Source: Polytrichum commune
Taxonomy: Eukaryota; Streptophyta; Polytrichopsida; Polytrichales; Polytrichaceae
NCBI GenBank assembly: GCA_950295325.1
Contig: OX485804.1
Location: 7,872,001 to 7,936,000, forward strand
DNA: 64,000 nt
Direction: 5' to 3'
Within the stretch, counting starts at the first letter, position 1. Each line of letters begins with the position of its first letter. Positions 11,601-23,111 of this stretch are shown here, piece by piece. The position numbers and the translations under genes are program-made. Below the pieces are notes generated by a model. It saw only the letters and a program-made list of their open reading frames with translations, ran no database searches and was not told the DNA's origin.

Positions 11601-12307
11601 CCCCCAAAGGAAAAAAATAGAGTGACGTTGTTTCTTGATCCGCAACACGTCCCTCGAATTCCACCACTTCCACCGCTCACCTTAAAGACAAAATCTACAT
11701 GGGTAGTTGCAATCAATGTAGTTTTTTTTATAGAGATGTGTCATAATCTAAACGAACTCCACAACGTAGGTAAACTTGCAAAATGTGAGATAACAACTAT
11801 CAAGTGAATAGCAATAAAGAAAGGCAATGGCCTATATCAACATAAATTCACCTCATCCAAAAATTCAACATTATTGGCCGGATTTGCAACAACCAGTACT
11901 TTCTCCATTTACTTTCCATGGATAGATGTGATTACTTTCTTGGTTGCATTTGGCATGACGTCCTTACTCCTTTTGCCATCATTGATTGCATAGGGATTTT
12001 CTCATTGTACTAACATGTGTGCATGATACTATCATTAACATTGAGCAAGTTCTTTGGCAATGGACAAATGCTAGTGTCATCCTAAAACAAAACCAAAACC
12101 CCCCAAAAAAAAAACCAATCATGAAACTTAACGCCAAAATAAAAATAAAAATAAAAAATCAACATGCCTAAGAATTTTAAAAAAAAATCCAAAACAAACT
12201 TTCAATCTATGGGAAACGGTGTTTTGGATCCCAAACATATTATTCCAAAAAATCAAATTTTGTTATTATTAAAAAAATTGGCATGTTGGTTTTAATTTAA
12301 TGTTGGT
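8631..12307. other. Non-coding DNA, no recognised gene
   Basis: AT-rich DNA with G and C homopolymers (near 8567 and 9148) and A-runs. Overlapping open frames on both strands at 10194-11007 have some protein-like text on the minus strand (for example 10871-10611) but no motif I recognise and no consistent frame. I treat them as decayed or chance ORFs. A SINE-like piece lies near 8940-9050. Confidence 0.6.
8940..9050 (+). repeat. Possible tRNA-derived SINE fragment
   Basis: A B-box-like GGTTTCAAATCCC at 9031-9043 is preceded about 20 bp upstream by TAGCTTCCTAAGTG, which resembles an A box. No cloverleaf can be folded, so this is not a tRNA gene. Similar B-box-like pieces occur at 19854, 20971 and 29163. 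Confidence 0.3.
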
Positions 12308-12515
12308 CGGGAAGGTGACCAAGCCCAACATCAACCTTCCTTAGCCTAAGAGCAAGGCAATTAACCATTCATGGGAGGGAGGTGCCCGAACCCAACTCTT
12401 CCCCTTCAACCTAAAGAACCAAAGCAACTAACCATACAAAGGCAGGGATGTGGCCAAACCCAACCCCTCCCGTTCAACCTAAAGGACCAAGACAACTAAC
12501 CATTTGGGGGCGGGG
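12308..12515. repeat. Three tandem units of about 67 bp
   Basis: Three consecutive units share CCAAACCCAAC, a C/T-rich middle, CAACCTAA and CAACTAACCAT. Units begin near 12308, 12377 and 12446. They differ at many positions, so the array is old. Confidence 0.75.
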
Positions 12516-13749
12516 TTGGCAGTAGGTAGGGTTTACATGAGTAGCCTTTGCTGCCCCTATTTCGCCATCGTCATTGCCACTCCTTCCAGCGCTCCCTCGG
12601 TTGCCACTCCCACCGCCTGCACCTTGGCTCACTCCGTCACCACATTCAGAATGATGCCTTCCTAGCATCATTCCACCTACATCGCATCCCTCACCCATAT
12701 TCTCTCCCCTAAACATCTCCACTTCATTCCTCATTTCCTCTCCCTAACCTCTTTCCATTCTTTTCTCCTTGGTACCTCCTCCCTCCTCTTCCAAGAGCAT
12801 TCACAATCTTCATGAAACGAAAGGATCAACTATGAAGTGGGACAAAGCTTTGGGGGGGGGGAGGGTCATGCACTTCTCATCAGGCCATGCACTGCTTATA
12901 TGGTTTGAATATTAGCACTTGGTAATTATAATTATAATTATAATTATATAATATTAGACCATTCTTACATTGTTTCTCTATTTAATAAAAAAAACTCAAA
13001 AAATGGTTCTACAATATGCTAAATTAGTAGGGCCAAAAGGTAAAGTTCAATTTATTGTATGTGTTTAAGACCACATTTTCGGGTGTTTGAAAGCATGTTG
13101 AAAGGAACATATATAAGTTAAGCATTCAAAGTAGTAGTCTATACGTAGGCCATATGGCATACTTAGGTATGGTTGAGACAAGTGCATGCACAAAAGATTG
13201 TCAAAGGTCATTGGCTGAAATAATAATTATATTTTAGTGTGTTGCTCAAACCCAAGGTTTGTGCACTTCGACAACCCATAATGTCACCAACCAATGTCGC
13301 CCACCTTGGCAGACAAGATGAAGAAGTTTTGGGTCTTGCTTGGGGGTTGGCTCCAAACTTCTCCGGTTCAGGGTGCTTATAGGTTTGAAGCCACATATGA
13401 TGAAATGGCATGATGATGCATAAGTACTTTGGGGGGATGAAAGACTAGACGGGGTGTCATTGTTCATGCTTTGTCCATGTGCTTGTCTAAATTGGGCATT
13501 AGAGATGTCTTGCTCCTTGAGTTGACCCCCACCATTTTTAATGAGGTGAGGAGATGCTAGTGGAAACGTGTATCCCACAAGTTTGGTGTAAACTTAATCC
13601 AACGAGGTCCACATAGATTATTATGGGGCTTCTAAGGCTACTTTTGGAGCCAAATTAGCTTAAGTTGTTTTGGCATCACAAAATGATTGATTACATTTTC
13701 ACCTAAGGTTAGATTGGTGGGGAGTTCAAAGAGCTTCCATTGTAAGAGT
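12516..13749. other. Non-coding DNA, no recognised gene
   Basis: Contains a G run near 12853, an ATTATA-rich stretch near 12925-12950 and short ORFs without motifs. The minus-strand ORF at 12474-12734 is glycine-rich low complexity. Confidence 0.6.
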
Positions 13750-14399
13750 TCCTTTGAAATGCAGTTGTAACTTTTGACAAGATTTCCATAATTCTAGTGG
13801 CGATTAATATGATGGACCAAGGGTTGTGGCAACCATATATGACGAAGATGAATAAGCCTTTCTAGTTCATGATATTATTTTTTAAATAATCACAACTCCA
13901 TAATGAGCATCACATATCCCAAGTTAGTATATTGAAACTAGATCGGGATAAATGAGCCACAAGTATCTAGGAGGTAGGTTTTTACCGAACTCCTCAATAA
14001 GGTTGCCACACCTTGCAAGGTAGGGCATCCTCAATCAACTCTTTATCATGGCAATGTGCTCTTACAACAAGGCATGCAATATCATATATTGTTGTAGCTT
14101 TGAACAACGTTCAACTCTAGTGGTGATTAAAACGATGAACCAAGGATTTGTGACAACCATGTAGGATGAAGTGAAAATATCCACAACCTTTTACAACTCA
14201 TAACTTTCATTTTAAGAACAATTCAAAGCTTATAACGAGCATCATAAACCCTACATTACATTATCAAAACTAAGTTGGAACAAATCATCCAACAATATAT
14301 AGGGGTAAGGTTCTATTTTTACCAAACCCATTAACATGGTCTCCACAAATCCTAAGCCAATATGATGCCATACCTTGCAAGGTCGGGAATCCTTGGCCA
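13750..14399. repeat. Diverged tandem repeat, units 1 and 2 (period about 320-360 bp)
   Basis: Phrase pairs in the same order mark two units: CTAGTGGCGATTAA with GATGGACCAAGG at 13794 versus CTAGTGGTGATTAA with GATGAACCAAGG at 14117; GAGCATCA; TTTTTACCGAACTCC versus TTTTTACCAAACCC; and CCTTGCAAGGT at 14011 versus 14373. A third unit resumes beyond the copia element (19270-19650, CCTTGCAAGGT at 19593), so the element landed inside the array. Confidence 0.7.
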
Positions 14400-14656
14400 T
14401 GTAGAGGGTAGAGCATGAGATTGCTCGTAGTCAGTAAAAATATAAAGGAATAGGTATGAAAAAAAAAAGGTTACAATAAGGCTACCATGCTAGTCCGAAG
14501 AGTGATAAGAAGTAGCCCATATTGTTTGTATAAACCAATGAAGAGAAGAAAAACAATAAAAGACAAAGCAAATAGAGCATGAGACACTCCAAGCATTATT
14601 CACATGTTTTTGTATAGGTGTCTATGCTTGTGCAATTTTATCTCCTATTGATTCCA
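14400..14656 (+). repeat. 5' LTR of the copia element
   Basis: Shares with 19007-19269 the start TGTAGAG, CTACCATGCTAGTCCGA, CCCATATTGTTTGT, AAAAACAATAAAAG, CAAGCATTATTCA and the end CTCCTATTGATTCCA. The similarity runs four bases past the CA (ATAG). Confidence 0.9.
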
Positions 14657-14884
14657 ATAGGATACGGGCCCACTATGCTAGTGAAGTGCCTAGAGATTTG
14701 ATTGCATTTGAATTTGCAAAGTGGATCTTGAAGAGTTGGCGCTTCGGAGCGTTGGAGGTGTCCAAGGGCGCATTTTGTTGTTGTAAGTATGTCTTTGGTT
14801 TTGTTTTTTGCTCGAATATATGTTTGATGCAAAAACATGTGATTTTAATTTCTCGATTGTTGAGAAGTTTATTTGTGAGATTTA

Positions 14885-15470
14885 AGGGTATTTAGACTTC
14901 AAGCATTTGATTTAAGTGTTTTAAGTGTTCAAGGGTTTCTTTGAGAATTTTGGAGGTGTTTAAACTCCAATAATACATAATTTGAAAGACTTTAGTGTTG
15001 AGAGATTATTTGAGAGGTTTGGAGGTGTTTAGACTTTAAAATATTTGACTTTAATATTTTGAACGTTCAAGAGTTTTGATGAGAACTTTGAAGGTGTTTA
15101 GACTCCAATAGCACATGACTTGAGATGTTTGAATTTTGAAAAGTTTCTTTGAGAGTTTGAGGTACATTTGAATTGAAGAGATTTCATTTGGATGATTTGA
15201 ATGTCCTTAAAACTCTATCGAGGTGTAAAAAAATTTATTTGAATGATTTGAGAATGTAAGGTATTTGAGGTGAAGGAGATCTTATTTGATTTGAGTGTCT
15301 TTCAAACTCTTTTGAGGTGTAGAAAAACTTACTTGAATGATTTGAGAGTGTAAGACATTTGAGGCAAAAAAATTATTATTTGAATGATTTGAATATCTTA
15401 AGAACTTTCACGCAACGTAGAAAATTTAGCTTGAGATATATTTGAGAGTGTAAGGCATTTAGGGTGAAAA
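14885..15470 (+). repeat. Two minisatellite arrays in the copia leader
   Basis: From about 14885 to 15160 four units of 66-69 bp repeat GGAGGTGTTTAGACT, then a section with TTTGA and GTTCAAGAG. From about 15190 to 15465 a second array of about 95-bp units repeats TTGAATGATTTGAGAGTGTA, then GGCATTTGAGG. Both lie between LTR and gag, the usual place of untranslated leader in copia. Confidence 0.7.
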
Positions 15471-15511
15471 ATATATCGGTTCAATGTTTTGAGTGTATAT
15501 CCGAGCTTACA

Positions 15512-15967
15512 ATGATATCATTTGAGAGTGAGGCTGCTAGAATCATTGACAAATTTAATGGAATGAACTTCAACATTTGGAAGTTTAATATTGAAATGTT
15601 ATTGGCATCCATAGATTTTTGGGATATCGTGGATGAATCCGAGGAACCTCATTTGTTTGGAGGTACCTTTGAGAAACAAAGACATTGTCATGACATTTTC
15701 GAGAATTTGCCATCGTCATTCGAATATTTGATTATCGCCATGGAGACGATGCTGATGAATGAACTTACGATGGACTACGTCACGGTGCGTTTGATGCACA
15801 AGTTGTCGAAGCGTAAAGAAAATCAACCTAAGGTAAATATACCATCATGGTGTTGCGACAAAGCAAAGGTGACAACTCCTTTCTGTGTTAAGGTGCAAAA
15901 TCATGTTTCTATTGTGTTTTATATTGCGCGTTTTGGGTACAAAGCAAAAAACAAGGAGCGAGAATAA
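15512..15967 (+). pseudogene. copia gag remnant
   Basis: From the ATG at 15512 the frame reads AARIIDKFNGMNFNIWKFNIEMLLA, then WDIVDESEEP, typical of the start of plant copia Gag. It then jumps to LPSSFEYLIIAMET and LTMDYVTVRLMHKLSKRKE, so the middle of Gag (roughly a third) is deleted without loss of frame. The zinc knuckle is degraded; only a trace (IARFGYKAKNKER) remains before the stop at 15965. Confidence 0.85.
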
Positions 15968-17461
15968 ACGAAGAATACAAATGATGATGATGACTATACA
16001 TTTGTAATGTATAATGAAGCATAGTTTAAGAGTGTGTGCAAGTGAATCAGGAATTCGGAAGCCTCCAAACATATGACTTCGCATAAGGCCACATGTGATA
16101 CATATGAGTTAATCACTCCACGCAATGTGTATTTGGGTGATAACAACGTTGTCCAAACTTTTGAAATAAGATTCATTGTCGTGAAAGTTATATTGGAAGG
16201 CAAATGAATCAGATTCGTATTAAAGACGTGCTCGACGTATTCAAATTGCATGCTAATTTGCTCTTGGTGAGTAATTTTGTCTCGAACGATTTAAAATCCA
16301 ATTTAACCTAAATTTATATATTGTTAAATCTTACGATAATAAAGCCATTGCAATTGCACCACGTGAACGCAATTTGTATAAAATCAATTTTGTGAAGGTG
16401 CACGAAGCGGAAATGACCAACTTAGTATAATGTCCAATGGGAGATGACGCGCTCAAGTTTTGGCACTGTCGTTTTGGCTATTTGAACGTGAAGGATGTTC
16501 AAACCCTCCAAAACATGGTATGTGGTATGAACATTAGTAAATTTTTTTGCCCCACATCATCGTTGTTTTGTAATACGTGCATGAAAAACAAACAATATAG
16601 GGCTGTGTTTCCGAACAAGAGGGGAGGTGAGCAACCAAGCCTTTGGATATCGTACATTTCTACGTGTGTGGCCTTATGAGGATTACTTCCATGGGTAGTG
16701 AAAGGTATTTTGGAGCCTTTATTGATAATTTTCAAAGAAGGTGTGGTTGTATGTATTGAAATTAAAAAATGATTGCTTTGAGAAGTTTAAGGGGTTCAAG
16801 GCACTTGTAGAGACGTAATCGGAGCACAAGATCAAAATATTTTGGTTAATGTCTTTTACACACAAAACCGTTGTCCAACAAGGGCATTGGGTTTCATTAG
16901 CCCTAAGGAAGCGTAGAGCGGAAGGAGGCCTTGCATTGCATACGTGCATGTGTTTGGGTGCGTAGCCTATGTATTGGTGTTAAATGAACAAAGGGGTAAG
17001 CTTGATGCAAAGGTGCACAAAATATTTGTTTGTGGGTTATTGTAAAGGGACTAAAGACTATATGTTAATTTGTTTACAAATTAAAATGATCATAAAATAT
17101 AGAGACATGATATTCATGGAGGATGACACGAGTGTTGGAAACACTTTGAAGATGCGTCCAAGTGTGATAAATGAAGGCTCTGCGGTGGTTGTTGTGGATA
17201 GATCTTCCAAATCATCTTCGTGTGATGATGGTGAGGAGCGTGAGGAGCAAGTGGAAGATCATTTCGTTGGAAATGATGAGGGTGTTAAAATTCTTGCGGA
17301 AAATGACGGCTGTGTTAAGAGATTCAACAAGGATGGAAGATATCATAAGATGAAGTGGCGCCCGGAGAGTGGTGGGAGATCATATTTTATCCCAACATGG
17401 CAAAGAACGGGCTAATCTAGCATTGTCAAATGATCTTTTGAATTTGTACGAAGTGTAGAAA
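15968..17461 (+). pseudogene. copia protease-integrase remnant
   Basis: Fragments in several frames: a protease trace (THMTS-like text near 16060-16140), then the integrase HHCC finger at 16437-16600 with WHCRFGY (second His now Tyr) and CNTCMKNKQ, then core fragments around 16690-16990, and the C-terminal KYLFVGYCKGTKDY at 17014-17060 followed by an acidic linker. Much of the catalytic core is missing or out of frame. Confidence 0.8.
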
Positions 17462-19030
17462 TATAAAGATGGGAGCAAATGGGAGGCCGCAATGCAAGAG
17501 GAGTACGACTCGCCGATGGCCAACAATATGTGGGAATTGACCAACCTTCCAAAGAATCGCAAGAGTGTAGGATTGAAATGGGTGTTCCGCACCAAGAATG
17601 ATGTATTCGGTGAAATTATTAGGTATAAGGCACAATTAGTAGCACGGAGATATTCTCAAGTGCCCGGAGTGGATTTTAATGAGATTTTTACTCATGTGGC
17701 CAGGTTTATCACCATTAGATGCATTTTTGTAATAGAAGCGGCCATGGATTGGGAAATTCACTCAATGGATGTAAAAATGACACTTTGAATGGAATATTGG
17801 AGGTGGAGATGTACATGGATCAATTGGAGGTTTTTGTACATGAGGGAAAAAAATCTTATGTGCAAACACAAGAAAATTTTATACAGGCTTAAGCAATCGT
17901 TGATAACGTGGTACAACTGTATCGACTCGTTCTTATTTAACGAGGGCTTTTGTAAGAGCGAAAAAAATCGTTCATTATACATTAAACAAATGGGTGAGTA
18001 TTTGTTGGTGACAATCCTATGCGCGAACGATTTGATCATATTGGCAAGCAATGTAACCAAATTGAAAGTGCCTCAAATCGGAGCTCGAAAATGAATTAGA
18101 TATGAGTGATATTGTAGTATTGCATTATTGCCTAGGAGTGGAATTTTAGAAGAATAAAGAAGTCCGTGCTATTACCATGAACCAGAAGAGCTACATTGAA
18201 GAGGTCTTCAAGCGTTTTCATATGGAAGTATGCAAACTAGTCGGAACTCCATTCAATATGAATTTAAAATTATAAAACTTTCGGATAAGGAATTTGTGAA
18301 TGTTCAGATGGAAAATAGAAGGTGTTCTATGCAAAGCCGAAGTAGGATCTCTCATATTTGCAATGATAGCCACAAGGGCCGATGTTGCATTTGCGGTGAG
18401 TACAGTGAGCCAATTCATGTCGAAGGCCAGTCCACTGCATTGGATGGCTATAAAACGCATCATGAGGTACTTGAAGGGCACTTTGGACTTCAAATTATGC
18501 CACGGAGGCAAGGATGTTGTCTTGAGAGGTATTTGCGATGCGGGTTGGGCTAGAGATGCAAATGACCGGTGATCCACTGCAGGGTACATGTTTTTTTGTT
18601 GGTGTTGGAGTCATTTTGTGGAAATGCAAGAAACAATCAACCATTGCATTGTCTATGACAGAGGCGGAGTACATGGCTACTAGCCATTATACTAAGGAAG
18701 TGGTTTGGCTTAAGCAACTTTTGGCGGATGTGGGATATGTGCAAGAAAGACCGACATCCATCACGTGTGACAATCAAGGATGCATAGCACTTGCAAAGAA
18801 TCTTACTCAACATTTTCGCACCAAACATATCGATATACAACATCATTTTACTAAGAGAAACTAAAAAACCAAGAGATATGTTTTAAGTATTGTCCAACAA
18901 ATGATATGATAGCAGACGTGCTAACTAAACCACTTGCAAAGGGTAGGCATCAAACATTAACAAAGGCAATGGGTTTAGAAGCCTTCCTCTACTCACAAAG
19001 TGGTAGTGTAGAGCGTAGAGCATTAGACTG
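17462..19030 (+). pseudogene. copia reverse transcriptase and RNase H remnant
   Basis: 17492-17788 reads MQEEYDSPMANNMWEL, then KSVGLKWVFRTK and RYKAQLVARRYSQVPGVDF, the standard copia RT start. The catalytic YVDD is replaced by CAND in LVTILCANDLIILASN near 18010-18050. RNase H follows: the text ATRADVAFAVSTVSQFMSK at 18370-18425, MTEAEYMATSHYTKEVVWL at 18655-18711, and the end RTKHIDIQHHF. Text continues to the 3' LTR with DVLTKPLAKGRHQTL and stops just inside it. Several frameshifts. Confidence 0.9.
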
Positions 19031-19269
19031 CTTGTAGTCAATTGAATTATAAAAGAATAGGCATGAAAAAAGTAAGATTACAAGAAGCTACCATGCTAGT
19101 CCGAGAGAGGGATAAGAGTTATCCCATATTGTTTGTGTGAACCAATGAATAAAAGAAAAACAATAAAAGGCAAAGCAATGAGAGCATGAGACCATCTCAC
19201 TTCAAGCATTATTCATATGCCTTTGTATAGGTGTTTATGCTTGTGCAATCTTATCTCCTATTGATTCCA
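19007..19269 (+). repeat. 3' LTR of the copia element
   Basis: Same landmarks as the 5' LTR; the reading frame of the polyprotein ends a few codons inside it. Preceded by ACAAAGTGGTAG, a weak polypurine-like tract. Confidence 0.9.
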
Positions 19270-19650
19270 ATAGACCGATTCTTTACATAATGTTAATTCT
19301 TTGTGACATGGGTAGTATAAAAATTGTTATTGCACACTATAAGAGTCATAACATCATTCAATGGACGATTGGTACTACATTTCTATAAAAGCATGAGTGC
19401 CACATTTCACATAAGGAAATTGTCATAGCCTTTTAACAATGGGAAACAATAAATCCCAACCAATTTCTAAATAGTTTATCAAACACAGGTATGGTTGATA
19501 AAAATGTTTGAACATCATACAACATACAATTTTAACCGGACCCTTCAACATCGTTATCACAAAACCTTAAAGCCAACATGTGGGGTGGCATACCTTGCAA
19601 GGTACGATAACCTCGGTCAAGTCTCAATCATGACACAACGCGATCCTCGC
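19270..19650. repeat. Third unit of the tandem repeat split by copia
   Basis: Resemblance to units 1 and 2 is clearest at the end: TTTTAACCGGACCC, CAACATG, then GGCATACCTTGCAAGGTACG and AACCTCGGTCAA. The first part is strongly diverged. Confidence 0.5.
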
Positions 19651-21575
19651 GCAACATACACTACAACAAGATCACATGTTCTTTGCCACAAAGTACACGT
19701 CTGTCTAAGTTTACAAATCTATCAGGGTTGTACACGGAAAGTCATTGTAGTGATAGGTGGTCATGTATAATCATCTATTGTTGATGCCGACTAAAGCAAA
19801 ATAGCGCTTGACTCAAAGTAGGTATTTGGTTTTGAGCATCATACCACATACATGGGTTCGAGTCCCACTACGTAGCTTGAATGCCACCATACAACAACAA
19901 AGGGACCCACTCACGGGTCACGTCCCCTATTAACTTACTTTCATACATGTCCAAAAGATTGAGAGCTTGGGGCCCTCGGGAGCCTGCCCTTGTATCCACA
20001 AGGAATCTTTGCAACCGTACGGATCGAGAAGACCTTGGGGATCATGCCTATGATATGAGATATGTGCTTTTAAGACGCGGGAGCGTGAGTGTGAGAGCCA
20101 AACAAGACAACATGGATACCTTGGTGAAGAAGGACTTTGATGATTTATTGGGCCCATCAAAAGTCCACTAACTTCAATAATAATGGTGAGAGACCTTATG
20201 ACAACTTTTAACTCAACTCGTTCATAATTGGCCCATGCTTAAGCGCCTTTTGTAGGGTAATTGCCATATCAAGAGAGAAAGAGATCACTTTGATCATAGC
20301 TGCGAGTTTGTGTGTGAATCCGAAACGGGTTTTTAAGTAATACCATGTCCACACTAGGTCTAGTTGTTGGTCTTGGGCTGTAGGAGGAGTCCCTCTTGAT
20401 AGGGAAGTTCATCTATTTTCGAAATTTATTGTTACCAATTACGAGATTCCATCCCAATCACAGTATCGTCATTGGATGTAACGTGGTGGAATATCGCTAG
20501 TGCATACAAGACAAAGACTCCTATCGAGATGGAAACTCTCCCATTGGTGTGGCCGAGTCGTTGGTCTTGGTGTGGGCATGATATAAGGGCCATGGGACAA
20601 GTGCTATTGTCTCATGTTGAAGGTGGTCCCTCGCATTTTAGCTTGATAATGAATAGACGTGTCCGTATGGATGGATGGATAGATAAATAAATATAAATAA
20701 ATGTTGACTTTTACAAGAAGCAAGTACAAACGAGTAGTTGTTATATCCATGTTTTACTTTAAGTTACTTTTCAATGGAGAAACTCCACAACATATTGATT
20801 GATGGAAGAACGATAGAGGAAACCCCCCATTCTATGGACATGTGCGTGTGTCGGATGGGGTGGGGTAGGGTTGTTTGAGGTTTTAAAGGAGGTGGGAGAG
20901 TGTTGGGAGCACTTTGGGTATCTGTTATAATTGATTTAGGGAGTACTAACTCAATGAGACAAAGATACCGGGTTCAAAAGCCTAAGAAGTCCACTGCGAC
21001 CTAGAGTTGAAATAGACAATGCAAACCCCTATTAATGCTTGCGACATGAAATGATATAAACATTTTTTCCATGATTAATCTCGTTAGAACATCAACGGCA
21101 CCACAAAGATTATGTTGCGAGTGTGTCGAATAAGGGTTAGGGATAAGGGTTCATTAGTTTTTGTATGATGGGAATGATGATTGTTAGCAAACGAATAGGG
21201 TTTGTGCATAATGACAGTGGTTGTGGAGAAACGTGGAATGACTGATTATACTAGATTGGTTGGGCTTATGAATTCATATTCATTTGTCATGCAATGAGTG
21301 GATGGATTTGCCACCTTTTTGCTTCAAAATCTTGTGACGAGAGGTTTGCAATTGTCAAGATTTCCTTGAGTTTAGGTATGTGGTCGAGGACATGCATGCA
21401 TAAGGACGTTATCTTTCTATTCTAGGTTCGAGAATTGGAAGGATTAGAGTTCTTGATTACAAGCAAGAATGCTTACGATAGACAAGTGGCAAGGTCTCAT
21501 TAGTGGCCACCTCATTATTGTCTATTTTAGACACAAAACCTTCTCCATATATACATGAAGACCTCACCCAAAAGT
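19651..21575. other. Non-coding DNA with two SINE-like pieces
   Basis: B-box-like motifs occur at 19854-19866 (GGGTTCGAGTCCC) and 20971-20983 (GGGTTCAAAAGCC, with A-box-like TAACTCAATGAG at 20948). Neither folds as a tRNA. The 96-codon ORF at 19881-20171 has no motif I recognise. Confidence 0.5.
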
Positions 21576-22510
21576 TCTCGGGGCCATTCACGGTTGGGGT
21601 CAGTGTATATGTTTGACAAAGTTTTTGCAAGTTTTTCTCTTTTGACACGCAAAAACTTGCACAAACAAAAAATGCACGTCAATTGACACGCGCAATCTAG
21701 AAATTGACACGTACTGTGACTTGTGAAGAAAAAAACCACACGTCAATTGACACACTAGAAATTGAAATGACACGTATTACTTGAGTACTATAAAGTGCAG
21801 CTCAAGTATATGGAAAACATAACCCATAACAGTAGGAGAACTTCCTACACTCACTCACATACTTAAGTTCAACTTTGCTCTTGCAATTTCCTTTGTAACC
21901 GGGAGCTAAGACGATGATCGGAGAGCGATACTAACTAGGAACATGGCGAGGCAAATGTTTGTATCACCGTGGTGCTTGCACATCCTCCACTCCATATGAG
22001 TTTTTTTCTTGCTTCCAACCAATGTGAGGCCAAAATTACCAAGGCGAGTCAATATACTTTAGAGTTTTATGGAGGCTAGATTGCTTGAGAAAACAATCAT
22101 TAAGTTCCCAAGACAAGATATTGTGTTTCTTGTTTTTGGGGAACAATGTGGATTTTATGTCCTGAATTTGTGCTTCTTCATATTTTGAAGTAGTTTGTTG
22201 CAAAGGGGCACACTTGATGGTGGAGTGGTTGGCTGTATAGACTAATAAAGCAGGTTATGAGAGTGAAGTAGGATACAATAGATTTGCGTAGTCGAGTCTT
22301 TGTTGGTTTGAATTGAGTTGAGGTCAAGGATCCTGATTTCTATTAAGAAACATGACTTCTGATATAGTAGCGCACTTTGTTCCAAAGTGAATTGTTCTGT
22401 TGGGATAATTAACCTGTAATTATGAAGTTGTGATTGTGTGGTTGGTTTCCCCTGCCCCTCTGGAAACACTTGGAACCAATTAATTCCCAATGATAATCAG
22501 TATTCCTTCT

Positions 22511-23000
22511 TGTAAATTCCACTTTGAATTGTGTAGTCTTTGTGATTGTGAATAAAGTTAATCATTCTTTTCTTAATTTGTCTTTGTAATTCGATGCACT
22601 GGCGGGAATTCACTCAACATCCGCATATTGAAATTCACATAAGTAGGGTTCTCTTTTCCATAATGTCAAGCCTTCATGAAGTTGGAAACAAAACTTGTGA
22701 ATAGGGTTGCCAATTTTGTGTGAAGCTTGTTTTTCCTTGGCTAGATTCATCATGGATTCAATACATAAGTTGGGGTTTATGATTTGTTTACGAAATTCAT
22801 ATTTCTTAATTTATGAATTGTTTACAAAATTCCACTTTGAATTGCGTAGTCTTTGTGATTGTGAATAAAGTTAATCATTTTTTTTAATTTGTCTTTGTGA
22901 TTCTACATACTCAAGGGCTTCACCAACATCACATTGAAATTAGATTGTTCGGGATTCTTTTCATGATGTAAAGCCTTTGTGAAGTTGGAAACAAATTTTA
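22511..23000. repeat. Direct repeats of about 310-bp period in the hAT 5' region
   Basis: AATTCCACTTTGAATTG, GTAGTCTTTGTGATTGTG and AATAAAGTTAATCATT occur from about 22515 and again from about 22828; further on, CTTCATGAAGTTGGAAACAAA (about 22672) recurs as CTTTGTGAAGTTGGAAACAAA (about 22975). They lie upstream of the transposase ORF. Confidence 0.85.
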
Positions 23001-23111
23001 GAGGAATTTCCACTGACTTATTATTGGATAAGAATGAAATTTGAATGTTGTTTGTTAACGAGTGTATCAAATTTATATGATTAGAATTGAATTATTTTGC
23101 AGACATAACAT

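Larger units (their letters stand above)
14400..19269 (+). mobile_element. Old Ty1/copia LTR retrotransposon
   Basis: Two related LTRs of about 260 bp bracket a decayed gag-pol in the copia order gag, protease, integrase, reverse transcriptase, RNase H. Both LTRs begin TGTAGAG and end near GATTCCA. By eye they differ at roughly one position in six, which implies an old insertion. No 5-bp target duplication is left (GGCCA before, ATAGA after). No standard initiator-Met primer-binding site follows the 5' LTR. The internal region is shorter than usual for copia because parts of gag and integrase are missing. Many stops and frameshifts make it inactive. Confidence 0.9.

Noticed and set aside
14657-14680. 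Primer-binding site of the copia element
   Set aside because: The sequence after the 5' LTR shows only a weak resemblance to the initiator-Met complement; too diverged to annotate.
19800-19880. tRNA gene suggested by GGGTTCGAGTCCC
   Set aside because: No pairing acceptor, D or anticodon stems can be drawn; the B box alone points to a SINE or chance.
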